From Brevundimonas subvibrioides ATCC 15264 (GTDB lineage: Bacteria > Pseudomonadota > Alphaproteobacteria > Caulobacterales > Caulobacteraceae): a stretch of 64,000 nucleotides of DNA. Position numbers and translations under genes: made by a program. Shown piece by piece: positions 16,911-25,118 of the stretch (position 1 is the first letter of the stretch; each line of letters opens with the position of its first letter). The notes under the pieces are model-generated. The model saw only the letters and a program-made list of their open reading frames with translations. It had not been told where the DNA came from and ran no database searches. The DNA lies in assembly GCF_000144605.1 (NCBI RefSeq), contig NC_014375.1, positions 2,666,001-2,730,000 of the forward strand, written 5' to 3'.

Positions 16911-18554
16911 CTACTCCCGCTCGCTCGCCGAGCGGGCCCGCACGGCCGCGAATTCCGACCCGGCTTTCCACTGCGGCCACTCGGCGCCGTCGACCAGCGA
17001 GCGCCCGAGCGCCAGATAGATGTCCAGATCCTGGATCTGGCCGGAATAGTCCCAGTCGGCCGACCATTCGTCGTCGGCCTGGTGGTAGCGGCCCGCCGTA
17101 TAGGCGTCCCGCGCCGCGGCCCGATCGGCAATCGGTTCCTCGACGAAATCTCCGGCCGAGTCTGCATAGGCCATCGGCACGCCGCGCTTGGCCAGGGGGA
17201 AATGGTCGGAGCGGAAATAGCTGCCGGAGGCCGGGTTCTCGTCGGGCTGGATCACGCGCCCCTGCGCCTCGACCAGCGGCAGCAGCCGGTCGTCGAAGTC
17301 GGACTGGCCGTAGCCGACGACGCCCATGGCGTTGACCCGACCATAGACATTGGCCGAGTCCATGTTGATTCCGCCCACGGTCGTGGCCAGCGGATAGATC
17401 GGATTGGCCGCATAGTATTCCGACCCCAGCAGCCCGCTCTCCTCGGCCGTGAAGCTGATGAAGACGACCGAGCGCTCCGGTGCCGGACCGGCCCCGAAGA
17501 CCCGCGCCAGTTCCAGCAGTCCGGCGGTGCCCGAGGCGTTGTCGACCGCCCCGTTGAAGATGGCGTCGCCGTTCGCGTCGGGGGTGCCGATGCCGATGTG
17601 ATCCCAGTGACCGGTATAGAGGAAGGTCTCGTCCGGGCGGGTGCGGCCCGGCAGGCGGGCGATAACGTTGTGGGTCTCGATCTGTGTCGACGCGACGTCG
17701 AACATCACGTCCATCGCCGCGCCGGTCAGGGTCACGGGCTGGAAGTCGCGGTTGCGGGCCGAGCGCTTCAGGGCCTCGAAATCCAGCCCCGCGCGCTGGA
17801 ACAGATCGACGGCGACGTCGCGCTGGATCCAGCTTTCCATCGGTACCCGCTCATTGGCATCGGCCCGCACGATGTCGAAGTTTGCGCCCGACCAGCTGTT
17901 GCGCACCGTAGTCCACCCGTAAGAGGCCGGATCGGTCTCGTGCACGATGATGACGCCCGCGGCCCCCTGACGCGCAGCCTCCTCGTACTTGTAGGTCCAG
18001 CGGCCGTAGTAGGTCATGGCCTTGCCGCCGAACGTGTCCAGCGCGGGCTCCTCGAAGTCGGCGTCGTTGACCAAGACGACCAGGATCTTGCCGGTCATGT
18101 CCTGGCCCTTGAAGTCGTCCCAGTCGCGCTCGGGCGCATGGATGCCATAGCCGACGAACACCAGCGGCGCGTCCATCAGCATGACGTGGTCCTCGCCGGG
18201 CCGCCGGCTCGAGATCACGATCTGCTCGCCCTGGGTCAGGGGCTGGCTCCAGTCCCCCACCCGCACCTGGGCCTGGATGTTGGAGGCCGTGAACCGGTTC
18301 AGCGCCACCGCTTGGGTCCAGCCGCCGTTGTCTCCGCCCGGCTGCAGGCCGGCAGCCGCATACTGTTCGCTGAGGTAGGCGATGACCTTGTCCTCGGCCG
18401 GGGTCGCGATCCCGCGTCCCTCGTAGTCGTCGGCGGACAGGATGCGGATGTGCTCGGACAACCGCGCGGCATCGAACGGCGAGGTCTGGGCCTGGACGCC
18501 CGCAGACAGGGACAGGGCCATGAGAAGAGCGGCGGCGGCGGTGAACAGACGCAT
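16911..18554 (-). CDS. Exported M28-family zinc peptidase, tandem homolog
   Basis: 547 residues, same architecture as the downstream gene: signal peptide (AALLMALSLSAGVQAQ), PA-like insert (GYGIHAPERDWDDF is nearly identical in both), then the zinc site TGHWDHIG, NGAVDNASGTAGLLEL, FTAEESGLLGSEYYA and YFRSDHFP. The start at 18554 opens directly on the signal peptide; an upstream extension to 18644 is not signal-like. The two peptidases look like an old tandem duplication. Substrate unknown. Confidence 0.92.
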   Translation of the reverse strand: MRLFTAAAALLMALSLSAGVQAQTSPFDAARLSEHIRILSADDYEGRGIATPAEDKVIAYLSEQYAAAGLQPGGDNGGWTQAVALNRFTASNIQAQVRVGDWSQPLTQGEQIVISSRRPGEDHVMLMDAPLVFVGYGIHAPERDWDDFKGQDMTGKILVVLVNDADFEEPALDTFGGKAMTYYGRWTYKYEEAARQGAAGVIIVHETDPASYGWTTVRNSWSGANFDIVRADANERVPMESWIQRDVAVDLFQRAGLDFEALKRSARNRDFQPVTLTGAAMDVMFDVASTQIETHNVIARLPGRTRPDETFLYTGHWDHIGIGTPDANGDAIFNGAVDNASGTAGLLELARVFGAGPAPERSVVFISFTAEESGLLGSEYYAANPIYPLATTVGGINMDSANVYGRVNAMGVVGYGQSDFDDRLLPLVEAQGRVIQPDENPASGSYFRSDHFPLAKRGVPMAYADSAGDFVEEPIADRAAARDAYTAGRYHQADDEWSADWDYSGQIQDLDIYLALGRSLVDGAEWPQWKAGSEFAAVRARSASERE

Positions 18555-18649
18555 GGAAGGGCCTTCGACAAACTGGAATGAGCGAAGGTTAGGCCGGGAT
18601 CGGAAGGGTGTCGATGCATCCCCTGCCCCCGAAGCCGGGCCCAAGGAAA

Positions 18650-18677
18650 AGGCCCGCCGGACGGATCCGGCGGGCCT
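18650..18677 (-). terminator. Rho-independent terminator of the bc1 operon
   Basis: AGGCCCGCCGGA (18650-18661) and TCCGGCGGGCCT (18666-18677) are a perfect 12-bp inverted repeat with a 4-base loop. On the minus strand the stem is followed by TTTTCC. It lies 28 bases after the petC stop codon. Confidence 0.85.
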
Positions 18678-18704
18678 GGTCTGTTTCCGACAGGGTCTCG
18701 AAGA

Positions 18705-19565
18705 CTAGTGGGCGACGCCCTTCCAGATCTTGCGGTAGCTGGCGTAGGTCAGGCCGGCGAAGATCGCCAGGAAGGCCAGGACGCCCATGCCCGTCTGCTT
18801 GCGTTCCGTGGCGCGGGGGTCGGAAGCCCACGCGACATAGGCCGCCACATCCTTGGCCATCTGGTCGACCGTGTTGGCCGTGCCGTCGTCGAACGTCACC
18901 TGCCCGTCGACCAGCGGCGGGGCCATGGCAATGAAGCCGCCGGCGGGAACGTGCTCGGGATCGCCCGACCAGAACGGCGTCATGTCGCCGCTCATATAGG
19001 GATTGTAGTACTGGCCGTCGTTGACCTTCAGCCCGGCGGGCGGCGTTTCCGGATAGCCCGACAGCAGCGAATAGATGTAGTCGGCCCCGCCCTCGCGGGC
19101 CTTGGTCATCACGGACAGATCCGGGGGAACGGCTCCGCCGTTGGCCGCCGCAGCCGCCGTGGCATTGGGGAACGGCGCCGGGAACTTGTCCGCCGCGATA
19201 CCCGGCCGCATGATCGGATCACCGGTCTCGGTGTCGATGTCGGCGATCTGCGTCTCAGCAGCGAGGGCCCTCACGAACCGGTTTTCGGCCGGACTGGCCG
19301 CTTCAGGATCGTAGAAGGGACCGCCCCGCTCGCCGAGCGTGCGGAACGACAGCAGGTTCATCGAGTGGCAGGCCGAGCAGACCTCCCGATAGACCTTGTA
19401 GCCGCGCTGCAGCTGGGCCTGATCGAACGTGCCCAGCGGGCCGTCGAAACTGAAGCCACCCGAGCGAGGTTCCAGCTTGCCGCCTTCGGCGAGAGCGGGA
19501 CCGGCCGAGGCCAGGGCCGCGACCGAGGCCGCGGCAAGGGCCAGTTTGCGAATAGAAATCGTCAT
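18705..19565 (-). CDS. petC: Cytochrome c1 of the bc1 complex
   Basis: 286 residues. A signal peptide (AALASAGPALAEG) precedes the haem c site CSACH at 63-67. Later come the region DLSVMTKAREGGADYIYSLL, the haem Met ligand area (YMSGDMTPFW or FIAMAPPL), and a C-terminal anchor helix (GVLAFLAIFAGLTYASY). It passes electrons from the Rieske centre to soluble or membrane cytochromes. The start lies 5 bases after the petB stop, so translation is coupled. The long in-frame extension upstream is a petB shadow. Confidence 0.96.
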   Translation of the reverse strand: MTISIRKLALAAASVAALASAGPALAEGGKLEPRSGGFSFDGPLGTFDQAQLQRGYKVYREVCSACHSMNLLSFRTLGERGGPFYDPEAASPAENRFVRALAAETQIADIDTETGDPIMRPGIAADKFPAPFPNATAAAAANGGAVPPDLSVMTKAREGGADYIYSLLSGYPETPPAGLKVNDGQYYNPYMSGDMTPFWSGDPEHVPAGGFIAMAPPLVDGQVTFDDGTANTVDQMAKDVAAYVAWASDPRATERKQTGMGVLAFLAIFAGLTYASYRKIWKGVAH

Positions 19566-19570
19566 CGCGA

Positions 19571-20899
19571 TCAGCCCTTCTTTTCGGCTTGAGCAGGAAC
19601 CGCGCCGCTCATCGCGTCCGGACCGGACAGGACGGGCTCGGAGATCGACGCCGGGATCTTCAACGGGGTTTCCCTGAGGCCCACGAAGGGCAGGATCACG
19701 AAGAAGAAGGCGAAGTAGTAGAGCGTCGCCAGACGGGTCAGCCACAGATAGCTGTTCAGCTGTCCGTCGATCAGGGTGAAGCTCGGCATGCCGGGCACCA
19801 CCTGCGCGTCCGGCAGTTGGCCACCGCACCAGCCCAGGATCAGGCCGTTCAGGACGAACAGCATGTAGAAGATCTTCATGGTCGGACGATAGCGCATCGA
19901 CCGCACCTTGGACGTGTCCAGCCAGGGCAGGATGAACAGGACGCCGATCGCGCCGAACATCGCCACCACGCCACCAAACTTGTCCGGAACGGCGCGCAGG
20001 ATCGCGTAGAAGGGCAGCATGTACCACTCGGGCACGATGTGCGCCGGCGTCACCAGAGGATTGGCGGGGATGTAGTTGTCCGCATGGCCCAGGGCGTTGG
20101 GCATGAAGAAGACGAACCAGGAGAACATCATCAGGAAGATGAGCAGGGCGAAGCCGTCCTTGACCGTATAGTACGGGTGGAACGGCACCATGTCCTTCTT
20201 CTCGCGCTCCTTGGGGATCAGGATCCCGACCGGGTTGTTCTGACCGGCGGTGTGCAGCGCCCACAGGTGCAGGACGACGACGCCGAAGATCACGAACGGC
20301 AGCAGGTAGTGCAGCGAGAAGAAGCGGTTCAGCGTGGCATTGTCGATCGCCGGTCCGCCGCGCAGCCAGATCAGAACCGGCTCACCGATCAGCGGGATTG
20401 CCCCGATCAGGTTGGTGATGACCTCGGCGCCCCAGTAGGACATCTGGCCCCACGGCAGGACGTAGCCGAGGAAGGCCGTGGCGATCATCAGGAAGAAGAT
20501 GATGCAGCCCAGGATCCAGATCATCTCCCGCGGTGCCTTGTAGGAGCCGTAGTAGAGACCGCGCAGCATGTGGATGTAGACGGCGACGAAGAACATCGAC
20601 GCGCCGTTGGCGTGGACGTAGCGGATCAGCCAGCCGCCGTTGACGTCGCGCATGATGCGCTCGACCGAGGCGAAGGCCATCGCCGTGTTCGGCTGGTAGT
20701 GCATGGCCAGGAAGATGCCGGTGGCGATCTGGGTCACCAGGCAGATGCTCAGGATCGCGCCGAAGGTGTACCAGTAGTTCAGGTTCTTCGGCGTCGGCAG
20801 CGCCAGATAGTCAGCCCCGAACCGAACGATCGGCAGCCGGGTGTCCAGCCATTTCTCGACGCCCGTCTTGGGGACGTAGGTAGATTCATGTCCGCTCAT
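19571..20899 (-). CDS. petB: Cytochrome b of the bc1 complex
   Basis: 442 residues, slightly long for the family. It has eight or more membrane helices, paired histidines for haems bH and bL, the Qo-site signature PEWY ([15 protein letters not shown]) and the conserved [12 protein letters not shown] segment. It oxidises ubiquinol and recycles electrons through the Q cycle. It is the middle gene of petA-petB-petC, with spacings of 11 and 5 bases. Confidence 0.97.
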   Translation of the reverse strand: MSGHESTYVPKTGVEKWLDTRLPIVRFGADYLALPTPKNLNYWYTFGAILSICLVTQIATGIFLAMHYQPNTAMAFASVERIMRDVNGGWLIRYVHANGASMFFVAVYIHMLRGLYYGSYKAPREMIWILGCIIFFLMIATAFLGYVLPWGQMSYWGAEVITNLIGAIPLIGEPVLIWLRGGPAIDNATLNRFFSLHYLLPFVIFGVVVLHLWALHTAGQNNPVGILIPKEREKKDMVPFHPYYTVKDGFALLIFLMMFSWFVFFMPNALGHADNYIPANPLVTPAHIVPEWYMLPFYAILRAVPDKFGGVVAMFGAIGVLFILPWLDTSKVRSMRYRPTMKIFYMLFVLNGLILGWCGGQLPDAQVVPGMPSFTLIDGQLNSYLWLTRLATLYYFAFFFVILPFVGLRETPLKIPASISEPVLSGPDAMSGAVPAQAEKKG

Positions 20900-20910
20900 G
20901 ATGCCTGTTC

Positions 20911-21468
20911 TCAGCCGATCTTGATGGTGGAGCCCGCGGTGAACGCATACTCCGGGACGACCAGGTTCGTGGGAGCCGGTCCCTTACGGATGCGGCCCGA
21001 CGCGTCGTAGTGCGAGCCGTGGCAGGGGCAGAACCACCCGCCGTAATCACCCGATCCGAACGTGGGGATGCAGCCCAGGTGGGTGCAGTTGCCCAGAACG
21101 ACCAGCATCGGCTCATGGCCCGGCTTGGTGCGGTCCTGGTCCGTCTCCGGATCCTTCAGGCTGCTCAGCGGATCGGCCTGAACCTTCTGCAGTTCGGCGG
21201 CGGTGCGGTTGCGCACGAACACCGGCTTGCCCTGCCAGGTGATGACGACCTGCATGCCTTCCTGGACCTTGGACGTGTCGAACTCGGTGGTCGACAGGGC
21301 CAGGGTGTCGGCGGCGGGGTTCATGGAGTTGATCAGGGGCCAGGCCACCATCACTCCTGCGCCCACGGCCGCGGCACCGGCCGCGATGTGGATGAAGTCC
21401 CGACGAGTGGCTTCACCCTCGGGCGCTCCACCTTCGGGATGCTCTGCGTTCACGACCGATTCGGCCAC
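20911..21468 (-). CDS. petA: Rieske iron-sulfur protein of the bc1 complex
   Basis: 185 residues. A twin-arginine type N-terminus ([15 protein letters not shown], Arg22-Arg23) works as the uncleaved membrane anchor. The [2Fe-2S] site is CTHLGC followed by CPCHGSHYD, giving two Cys and two His ligands and the disulfide pair. It is the first gene of the bc1 operon. The promoter must lie in the 196-base spacer shared with the divergent trmL; I see a GCTATAG hexamer-like site on the minus strand near 21532-21538 that could be its -10 region, but no convincing -35. Confidence 0.96.
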   Translation of the reverse strand: MAESVVNAEHPEGGAPEGEATRRDFIHIAAGAAAVGAGVMVAWPLINSMNPAADTLALSTTEFDTSKVQEGMQVVITWQGKPVFVRNRTAAELQKVQADPLSSLKDPETDQDRTKPGHEPMLVVLGNCTHLGCIPTFGSGDYGGWFCPCHGSHYDASGRIRKGPAPTNLVVPEYAFTAGSTIKIG

Positions 21469-21664
21469 GGCTCACCTTCTGAAAAAGCCCGAACGCGGCC
21501 CACCGATCGGTGTCCGCGCGAGGAAGCGTTTCTATAGCGCACCGGACGAAACATGACCCGGCCCGGCTTTGCGGCTCATCGCCGCAAGTTGCTGACGCCT
21601 AATGATAAGCGGTCGCATTCAGGGCCGCGACAAGGCCCTGCCCCACGCGTACAAGGGCCATAGA

Positions 21665-22105
21665 ATGCGTCTCGCTCTTTTTCAACCAGCCATCCCGCAG
21701 AACGTCGGGGCGTGCATCCGTCTGTCGGCCTGTTTCGGGGTCGAGCTTCACATTATCGAGCCCACGGGCTTCCAGTTCGACGACCGGGCCATGAAGCGCG
21801 CGGCCCTCGACTACGGTCCCCTGGCCCATATGACGCGGCATCCGGACTGGGCGGCCTTTCAGGCGGCGCGGGGGTCCGGTCGCCTGATTCTTTTCACGAC
21901 CAAGGGCGCCGCGCCCCTGACCGATTTCGTGTTCCAGCCCGATGACACCCTGCTGTTCGGGTCCGAAACCGCCGGAGCGCCCGAGCACGTGCATGCCGCG
22001 GCCGACGCCCGCGTCTTCATCCCGATCCGACCCGATGCCCGCTCGCTGAACCTGTCGGTCAGCGCCGGCATCGGCCTGTTCGAGGCCTTGCGCCAGACGG
22101 CCTGA
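21665..22105 (+). CDS. trmL: tRNA (cytidine(34)-2'-O)-methyltransferase TrmL
   Basis: 146 residues, the usual minimal SPOUT size. It methylates the wobble base of tRNA-Leu. Motifs: N-terminal LALFQPAIPQNVGACIRLSACFG, the SAM-knot loops FGSETAGAPE and LNLSVSAGIGLFEALRQ. I start at the ATG at 21665; the upstream extension to 21602 is not conserved-looking. A tRNA-Leu(UAA) gene, itself a TrmL-type substrate, follows 18 bases later on the opposite strand. Confidence 0.92.
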   Translation: MRLALFQPAIPQNVGACIRLSACFGVELHIIEPTGFQFDDRAMKRAALDYGPLAHMTRHPDWAAFQAARGSGRLILFTTKGAAPLTDFVFQPDDTLLFGSETAGAPEHVHAAADARVFIPIRPDARSLNLSVSAGIGLFEALRQTA

Positions 22106-22123
22106 CGCCTGGGTGGGAGCAGA

Positions 22124-22208
22124 TGGTGCGAGCGGCGGGGGTCGAACCCGCATGACCGAGGCCGAGGGATTTTAAGTCCCTTGCGTCTACCAGTTTCGCC
22201 ACGCTCGC
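22124..22208 (-). tRNA. tRNA-Leu, anticodon UAA
   Basis: Read on the minus strand from 22208, the acceptor GCGAGCG pairs with CGCTCGC near the 3' end, and CCA is encoded at 22124-22126. The anticodon stem AGGGA/TCCCT encloses CTTAAAA, giving anticodon TAA. The D-arm has TGGTAGACGC, the variable arm is long (class II), and the T-arm has GGTTCGACCCC. Total length is 85 bases including CCA. Confidence 0.96.
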
Positions 22209-22241
22209 AGACGTCTGGCGTCGCGGGCGGGGGCGCGTCTG

Positions 22242-22409
22242 TCAAGCGTCGGAACGTCGGCGGTCATAGGCGGTGAACAGAACGGCCAGCATTCCGATCC
22301 AGAACAGGATGTCCTTGAGGCCGTCGTCGGCGGACGGGACGAAAAACTCCAGCCAGCACCAGGCCAGAAGGGCGACCGGAAAAACGGCCGCCAGCAGGTT
22401 CCTGATCAT
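22242..22409 (-). CDS. Small two-helix membrane protein, function unknown
   Basis: 55 codons on the minus strand, starting MIRNLLAAVFPVALLAWCWL and ending in a basic/acidic tail DRRRSDA. Two hydrophobic segments (about 4-24 and 32-48) flank a short charged loop (SADDGLKD), so it should be an integral inner-membrane protein. A strong AGAGGGGG ribosome binding site lies 6 bases before the ATG. Upstream is a promoter-like sequence with an overlapping perfect palindrome (22435-22458). No family recognised. Confidence 0.7.
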   Translation of the reverse strand: MIRNLLAAVFPVALLAWCWLEFFVPSADDGLKDILFWIGMLAVLFTAYDRRRSDA

Positions 22410-22434
22410 CGCAAGCCCCCTCTTCGAGGGCCCA

Positions 22435-22458
22435 ATATGTAAACGACGCTTTACATAT
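22435..22458 (-). promoter_or_regulatory. Palindromic operator inside a sigma-70-like promoter
   Basis: ATATGTAAA (22435-22443) and TTTACATAT (22450-22458) form a perfect 9-bp inverted repeat with a 6-base spacer, strikingly AT-rich for this genome. On the minus strand, TTGACG (22464 to 22459) lies 17 bases before TACATA (22441 to 22436), so the palindrome covers the spacer and -10 region of a promoter reading into the small membrane protein gene. The layout suggests a dimeric repressor; its identity is unknown. Confidence 0.6.
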
Positions 22459-22465
22459 CGTCAAG

Positions 22466-23908
22466 TCAGGGCGCGGGCGTCGCCGGGGCCATGGCCCGGA
22501 AGTCGACATCCGAGTCGGCCACCAGCCAGAGCAAACCGGCCCAGGCGGCGACGTTCTGGCTCAGCTGTTCGGGATCGATCTTGTCCAGGGTGTCGTCGGC
22601 CGTGTGGTGCAGGTCGAAATAGCGCAGACCGTCCTGCTGCAGCCCGAACACCGGGACCCCGGCCCGAACGATCGGTCCGATGTCGGCACCGCCGCTCGTC
22701 TCCGGCACGGACGACCGCAGGACCCCGATCGGATACAGCACCCGGTTGGCGGCCTCGGCGAAGGGCCCGGTCTGCGCACCGACGGGCAGCTGCAGCGTAT
22801 GGACCCGGTCGGCCCCGAAGTCGCTCTCGCCGGTGAAGACATGGTTGGCGATGTCCTCGGCCGAGAGACTGCGCAGATAGGCCCCGCCGCCGTTGCCGGT
22901 ATCGGTCGGCTGGGCCACCTCTTCCGACCCGTACAGGATCACCCGGAGCGTCCGGGCGGTCCGGCCCTGATCGGCGATGGCGCGCGCCGCTGCGATCGTG
23001 ATCGCCCCGCCCGCCCCGTCGTCGATGGCCCCGGTACCCAGGTCCCAGCTGTCCATGTGCGAGCCCAGCACGATGACCTCCTCGGGCCGCGTCCGCCCCG
23101 GCAGGTCGCCGATGACGTTGCGCGAGGTGGTCTCGAAGGTGCGTGCGGTGGACGACAGGCGCACCCGGACGGGCTCACCATAGCCGACCAGACGGCTCAG
23201 CTGGTCCGCGTCGGGCGCGCTCAGGGAAAAGGCGGGAACCGGCACGACGCCGTTCACATAGCGGGTCGTGCCCGTGTGCGGCATTCGGTGCTCATCCGAT
23301 CCGGCCGAGCGCATGATGAAGGCCAGCGCCCCCTTCTGGCCCGCGACGCCTGGCCCCGCCCCGCGGATGCGCGACAGCGGGCCGTAGCCGGCCCCCGACT
23401 GCATCGGCACCAGCTGGCCGGCGTCGACATAGGCGATCTTGCCCGCCAGGGACCCGTCAGGCACCGCCTGGAAGGCCTCCAGCGAGGTGAACCGCACCAC
23501 CTCGCCCTCGATCCCGCCCGCGGGCGTGCCCGGCGAATGGCCCAGCGCCGCCACGACCAGCCGTTGCGCGTTGGCGCCCACGATCGCGGCGCTCTCCTCG
23601 CCCCGCTCCCAGCCGACCAGCGGGAATTCCTGGATGCGGACATTCTTGAAGCCGTGCTCGCGCAGATAGTCGGCCGCCCACTCGGACGCCGCCGTCTCGC
23701 TGGGCGAGCCCGCCGGACGCGGACCGAACCGGGTGGTCAGCTGGGTGACGTAGTCGAGGGCGATGTTGTCGGCCATGGCCGCATCCCGGACCGCTTCCGC
23801 CGCCGCGATCGTGCGCGCGTCCTGGGCCTGAGCCGAGGGCGTCAGGCCGGCGACCAGCGCCAGCGTCGAAATTGCGCCGAGCACGGCATGACGGACGGAT
23901 ACGGACAT
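22466..23908 (-). CDS. Exported M28-family peptidase (third copy)
   Basis: 480 residues with a signal peptide (STLALVAGLTPSAQAQ). The zinc site is LGSHMDSWDLGTGAIDDGAG, ILYGSEEVAQP and FDLHHTADDTLDKI, typical of M28 enzymes of the carboxypeptidase Q type. It differs clearly in sequence from the other two M28 genes of this window. TGGAGA lies before the ATG at 23908. The gene is 59 bases downstream of lpxC on the same strand, so it may be read from there as well. Substrate unknown. Confidence 0.9.
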   Translation of the reverse strand: MSVSVRHAVLGAISTLALVAGLTPSAQAQDARTIAAAEAVRDAAMADNIALDYVTQLTTRFGPRPAGSPSETAASEWAADYLREHGFKNVRIQEFPLVGWERGEESAAIVGANAQRLVVAALGHSPGTPAGGIEGEVVRFTSLEAFQAVPDGSLAGKIAYVDAGQLVPMQSGAGYGPLSRIRGAGPGVAGQKGALAFIMRSAGSDEHRMPHTGTTRYVNGVVPVPAFSLSAPDADQLSRLVGYGEPVRVRLSSTARTFETTSRNVIGDLPGRTRPEEVIVLGSHMDSWDLGTGAIDDGAGGAITIAAARAIADQGRTARTLRVILYGSEEVAQPTDTGNGGGAYLRSLSAEDIANHVFTGESDFGADRVHTLQLPVGAQTGPFAEAANRVLYPIGVLRSSVPETSGGADIGPIVRAGVPVFGLQQDGLRYFDLHHTADDTLDKIDPEQLSQNVAAWAGLLWLVADSDVDFRAMAPATPAP

Positions 23909-23967
23909 CGAGATTCTCCAGACGGATGCAGACCCTAGCGACTGCATCCGGCGGGGAGAAGGCTGGT

Positions 23968-24876
23968 CTAGCCGACCTCGGCCAGTTGGGGTTCCAGCAC
24001 GACCTCGCGCCAGGCGTGGGGGGCCGCCAGCATGGCCCGGACCAGCAGGTTGTTCACCGCGTGACCGGCCTTGTAGCCCTCGTACCGGCCCAGCAGGGGC
24101 GCGCCCAGGACATACAGGTCGCCGATGGCGTCCAGGGCCTTGTGGCGGACGAACTCGCGTTCCATCCGCAGCCCGCCCGGGTTCAGGATCTCGTCGCCGT
24201 CGATGACGACCGCGTTCTCGAGGCTGCCACCCCGGGCCAGGCCGGCCTGACGCAGGGCCTCGACCTCATGCGCGAAACCGAAGGTGCGGGCCGACATGAT
24301 CTCGTCGCGGAAGGTCTGTTCGTCGACGACGAAGTCGATCACCTGGTTGCCGACGACCGCATTGTCGAAGTCGATCTCGAACCGCATCTCGTAACGGTCG
24401 CAGGGCAGCAGGGCCGCGTGCTTGTCGCCGTCCGTGACGTGGATGGGCTCCAGGATCTCGATGTAGCGCACCGGCGTCGCCTGCCGCCGGAAACCGGCGC
24501 GGTCCAGCAGCTGCACGAACGGCAGGGCGGACCCGTCCAGGATCGGCAGCTCGGGGCCGTCGACCTCGACCACGACGTTGGAGATGCCGAGGGCGCAAAA
24601 CGCCGCCATCAGATGCTCGATGGTCGACAGGCGCACGCCCGCCGCGTTCTCGATCATGGTGTTCAGCCGCGCGTCGATCACGGCGTCGCCCGAGACGACG
24701 ATGCGGTTGTCGCGGTCGGTGATGTCGGTGCGGACGAAGACGATGCCGGTGCCGGTCGGCGCGGGGCGGATCGCCAGACGCACGCGCTGGCCCGTATGCA
24801 CGCCCACGCCGGCGCAGATCGCCGGGGCGACCAGGGTCCGTTCACGATGATCGTGGCGTGCGGGCAAGGGGTTCAA
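23968..24876 (-). CDS. lpxC: UDP-3-O-acyl-N-acetylglucosamine deacetylase LpxC
   Basis: 302 residues. It catalyses the committed zinc-dependent deacetylation in lipid A synthesis. Motifs: GVGVHTGQRVRL, the zinc residues in STIEHLMAAFCALGISN, ELPILDGSALPF, ARTFGFAHEVE, and the late site EFVRHKALDAIGDLYVLG and GYKAGHAVNNLL. No ATG or GTG start exists in frame; the only plausible start is TTG at 24876. It lies downstream of ftsZ, but the ftsZ terminator and a 240-base spacer suggest its own promoter. Confidence 0.95.
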   Translation of the reverse strand: MNPLPARHDHRERTLVAPAICAGVGVHTGQRVRLAIRPAPTGTGIVFVRTDITDRDNRIVVSGDAVIDARLNTMIENAAGVRLSTIEHLMAAFCALGISNVVVEVDGPELPILDGSALPFVQLLDRAGFRRQATPVRYIEILEPIHVTDGDKHAALLPCDRYEMRFEIDFDNAVVGNQVIDFVVDEQTFRDEIMSARTFGFAHEVEALRQAGLARGGSLENAVVIDGDEILNPGGLRMEREFVRHKALDAIGDLYVLGAPLLGRYEGYKAGHAVNNLLVRAMLAAPHAWREVVLEPQLAEVG

Positions 24877-24984
24877 CTCGACATTCGACCTGCGCCGGTG
24901 TGCAGCGCAATATCCGAAGATCGATGCCTAGCGGTCCGTTCCGAAAGCATAAACCAAAGTCGGGTTTCGAATTGTTTCGGTCTG

Positions 24985-25118
24985 TAGGGAGGCAGTAGGC
25001 AGTCGGCAGTAGGCAGTAGGCAATAGGGCGTACCGGATCGCGGGCGCATGACGCCCCGCAACGAAAAGGGACGGCCCGACGGACCGCCCCTTCCCTACTG
25101 CCTACTGCCTAATCCCTA
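24985..25118. repeat. GGCAGTA heptad array and inverted partner around the ftsZ terminator
   Basis: Five tandem heptamers lie at 24991-25025 (GGCAGTA, GGCAGTC, GGCAGTA, GGCAGTA, GGCAATA). Two inverted copies (TACTGCC twice, then TAATCCC) lie at 25096-25116 and run into the ftsZ stop codon. TAGGGAGGCAGTAGGCAGT on the left can pair with the right arm, enclosing the terminator at 25064-25092. This fills most of the lpxC-ftsZ spacer. Confidence 0.8.
25064..25092 (-). terminator. Rho-independent terminator of ftsZ
   Basis: On the minus strand AAGGGGCGG (25092 to 25084) pairs with CCGTCCCTT (25074 to 25066) with one G-T wobble and a 9-base loop, followed by TTTTCG. It begins 24 bases after the ftsZ stop codon. 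Confidence 0.75.

Noticed and set aside
22264..22509. 81-codon minus-strand frame next to tRNA-Leu
   Set aside because: Overlaps the 55-codon membrane ORF in another frame, is Arg/Pro-rich, and lacks a ribosome binding site, whereas the 55-codon ORF has one.
24985..25118. CRISPR-like array
   Set aside because: The repeats are 7-base tandem units without spacers, and no cas genes are present.
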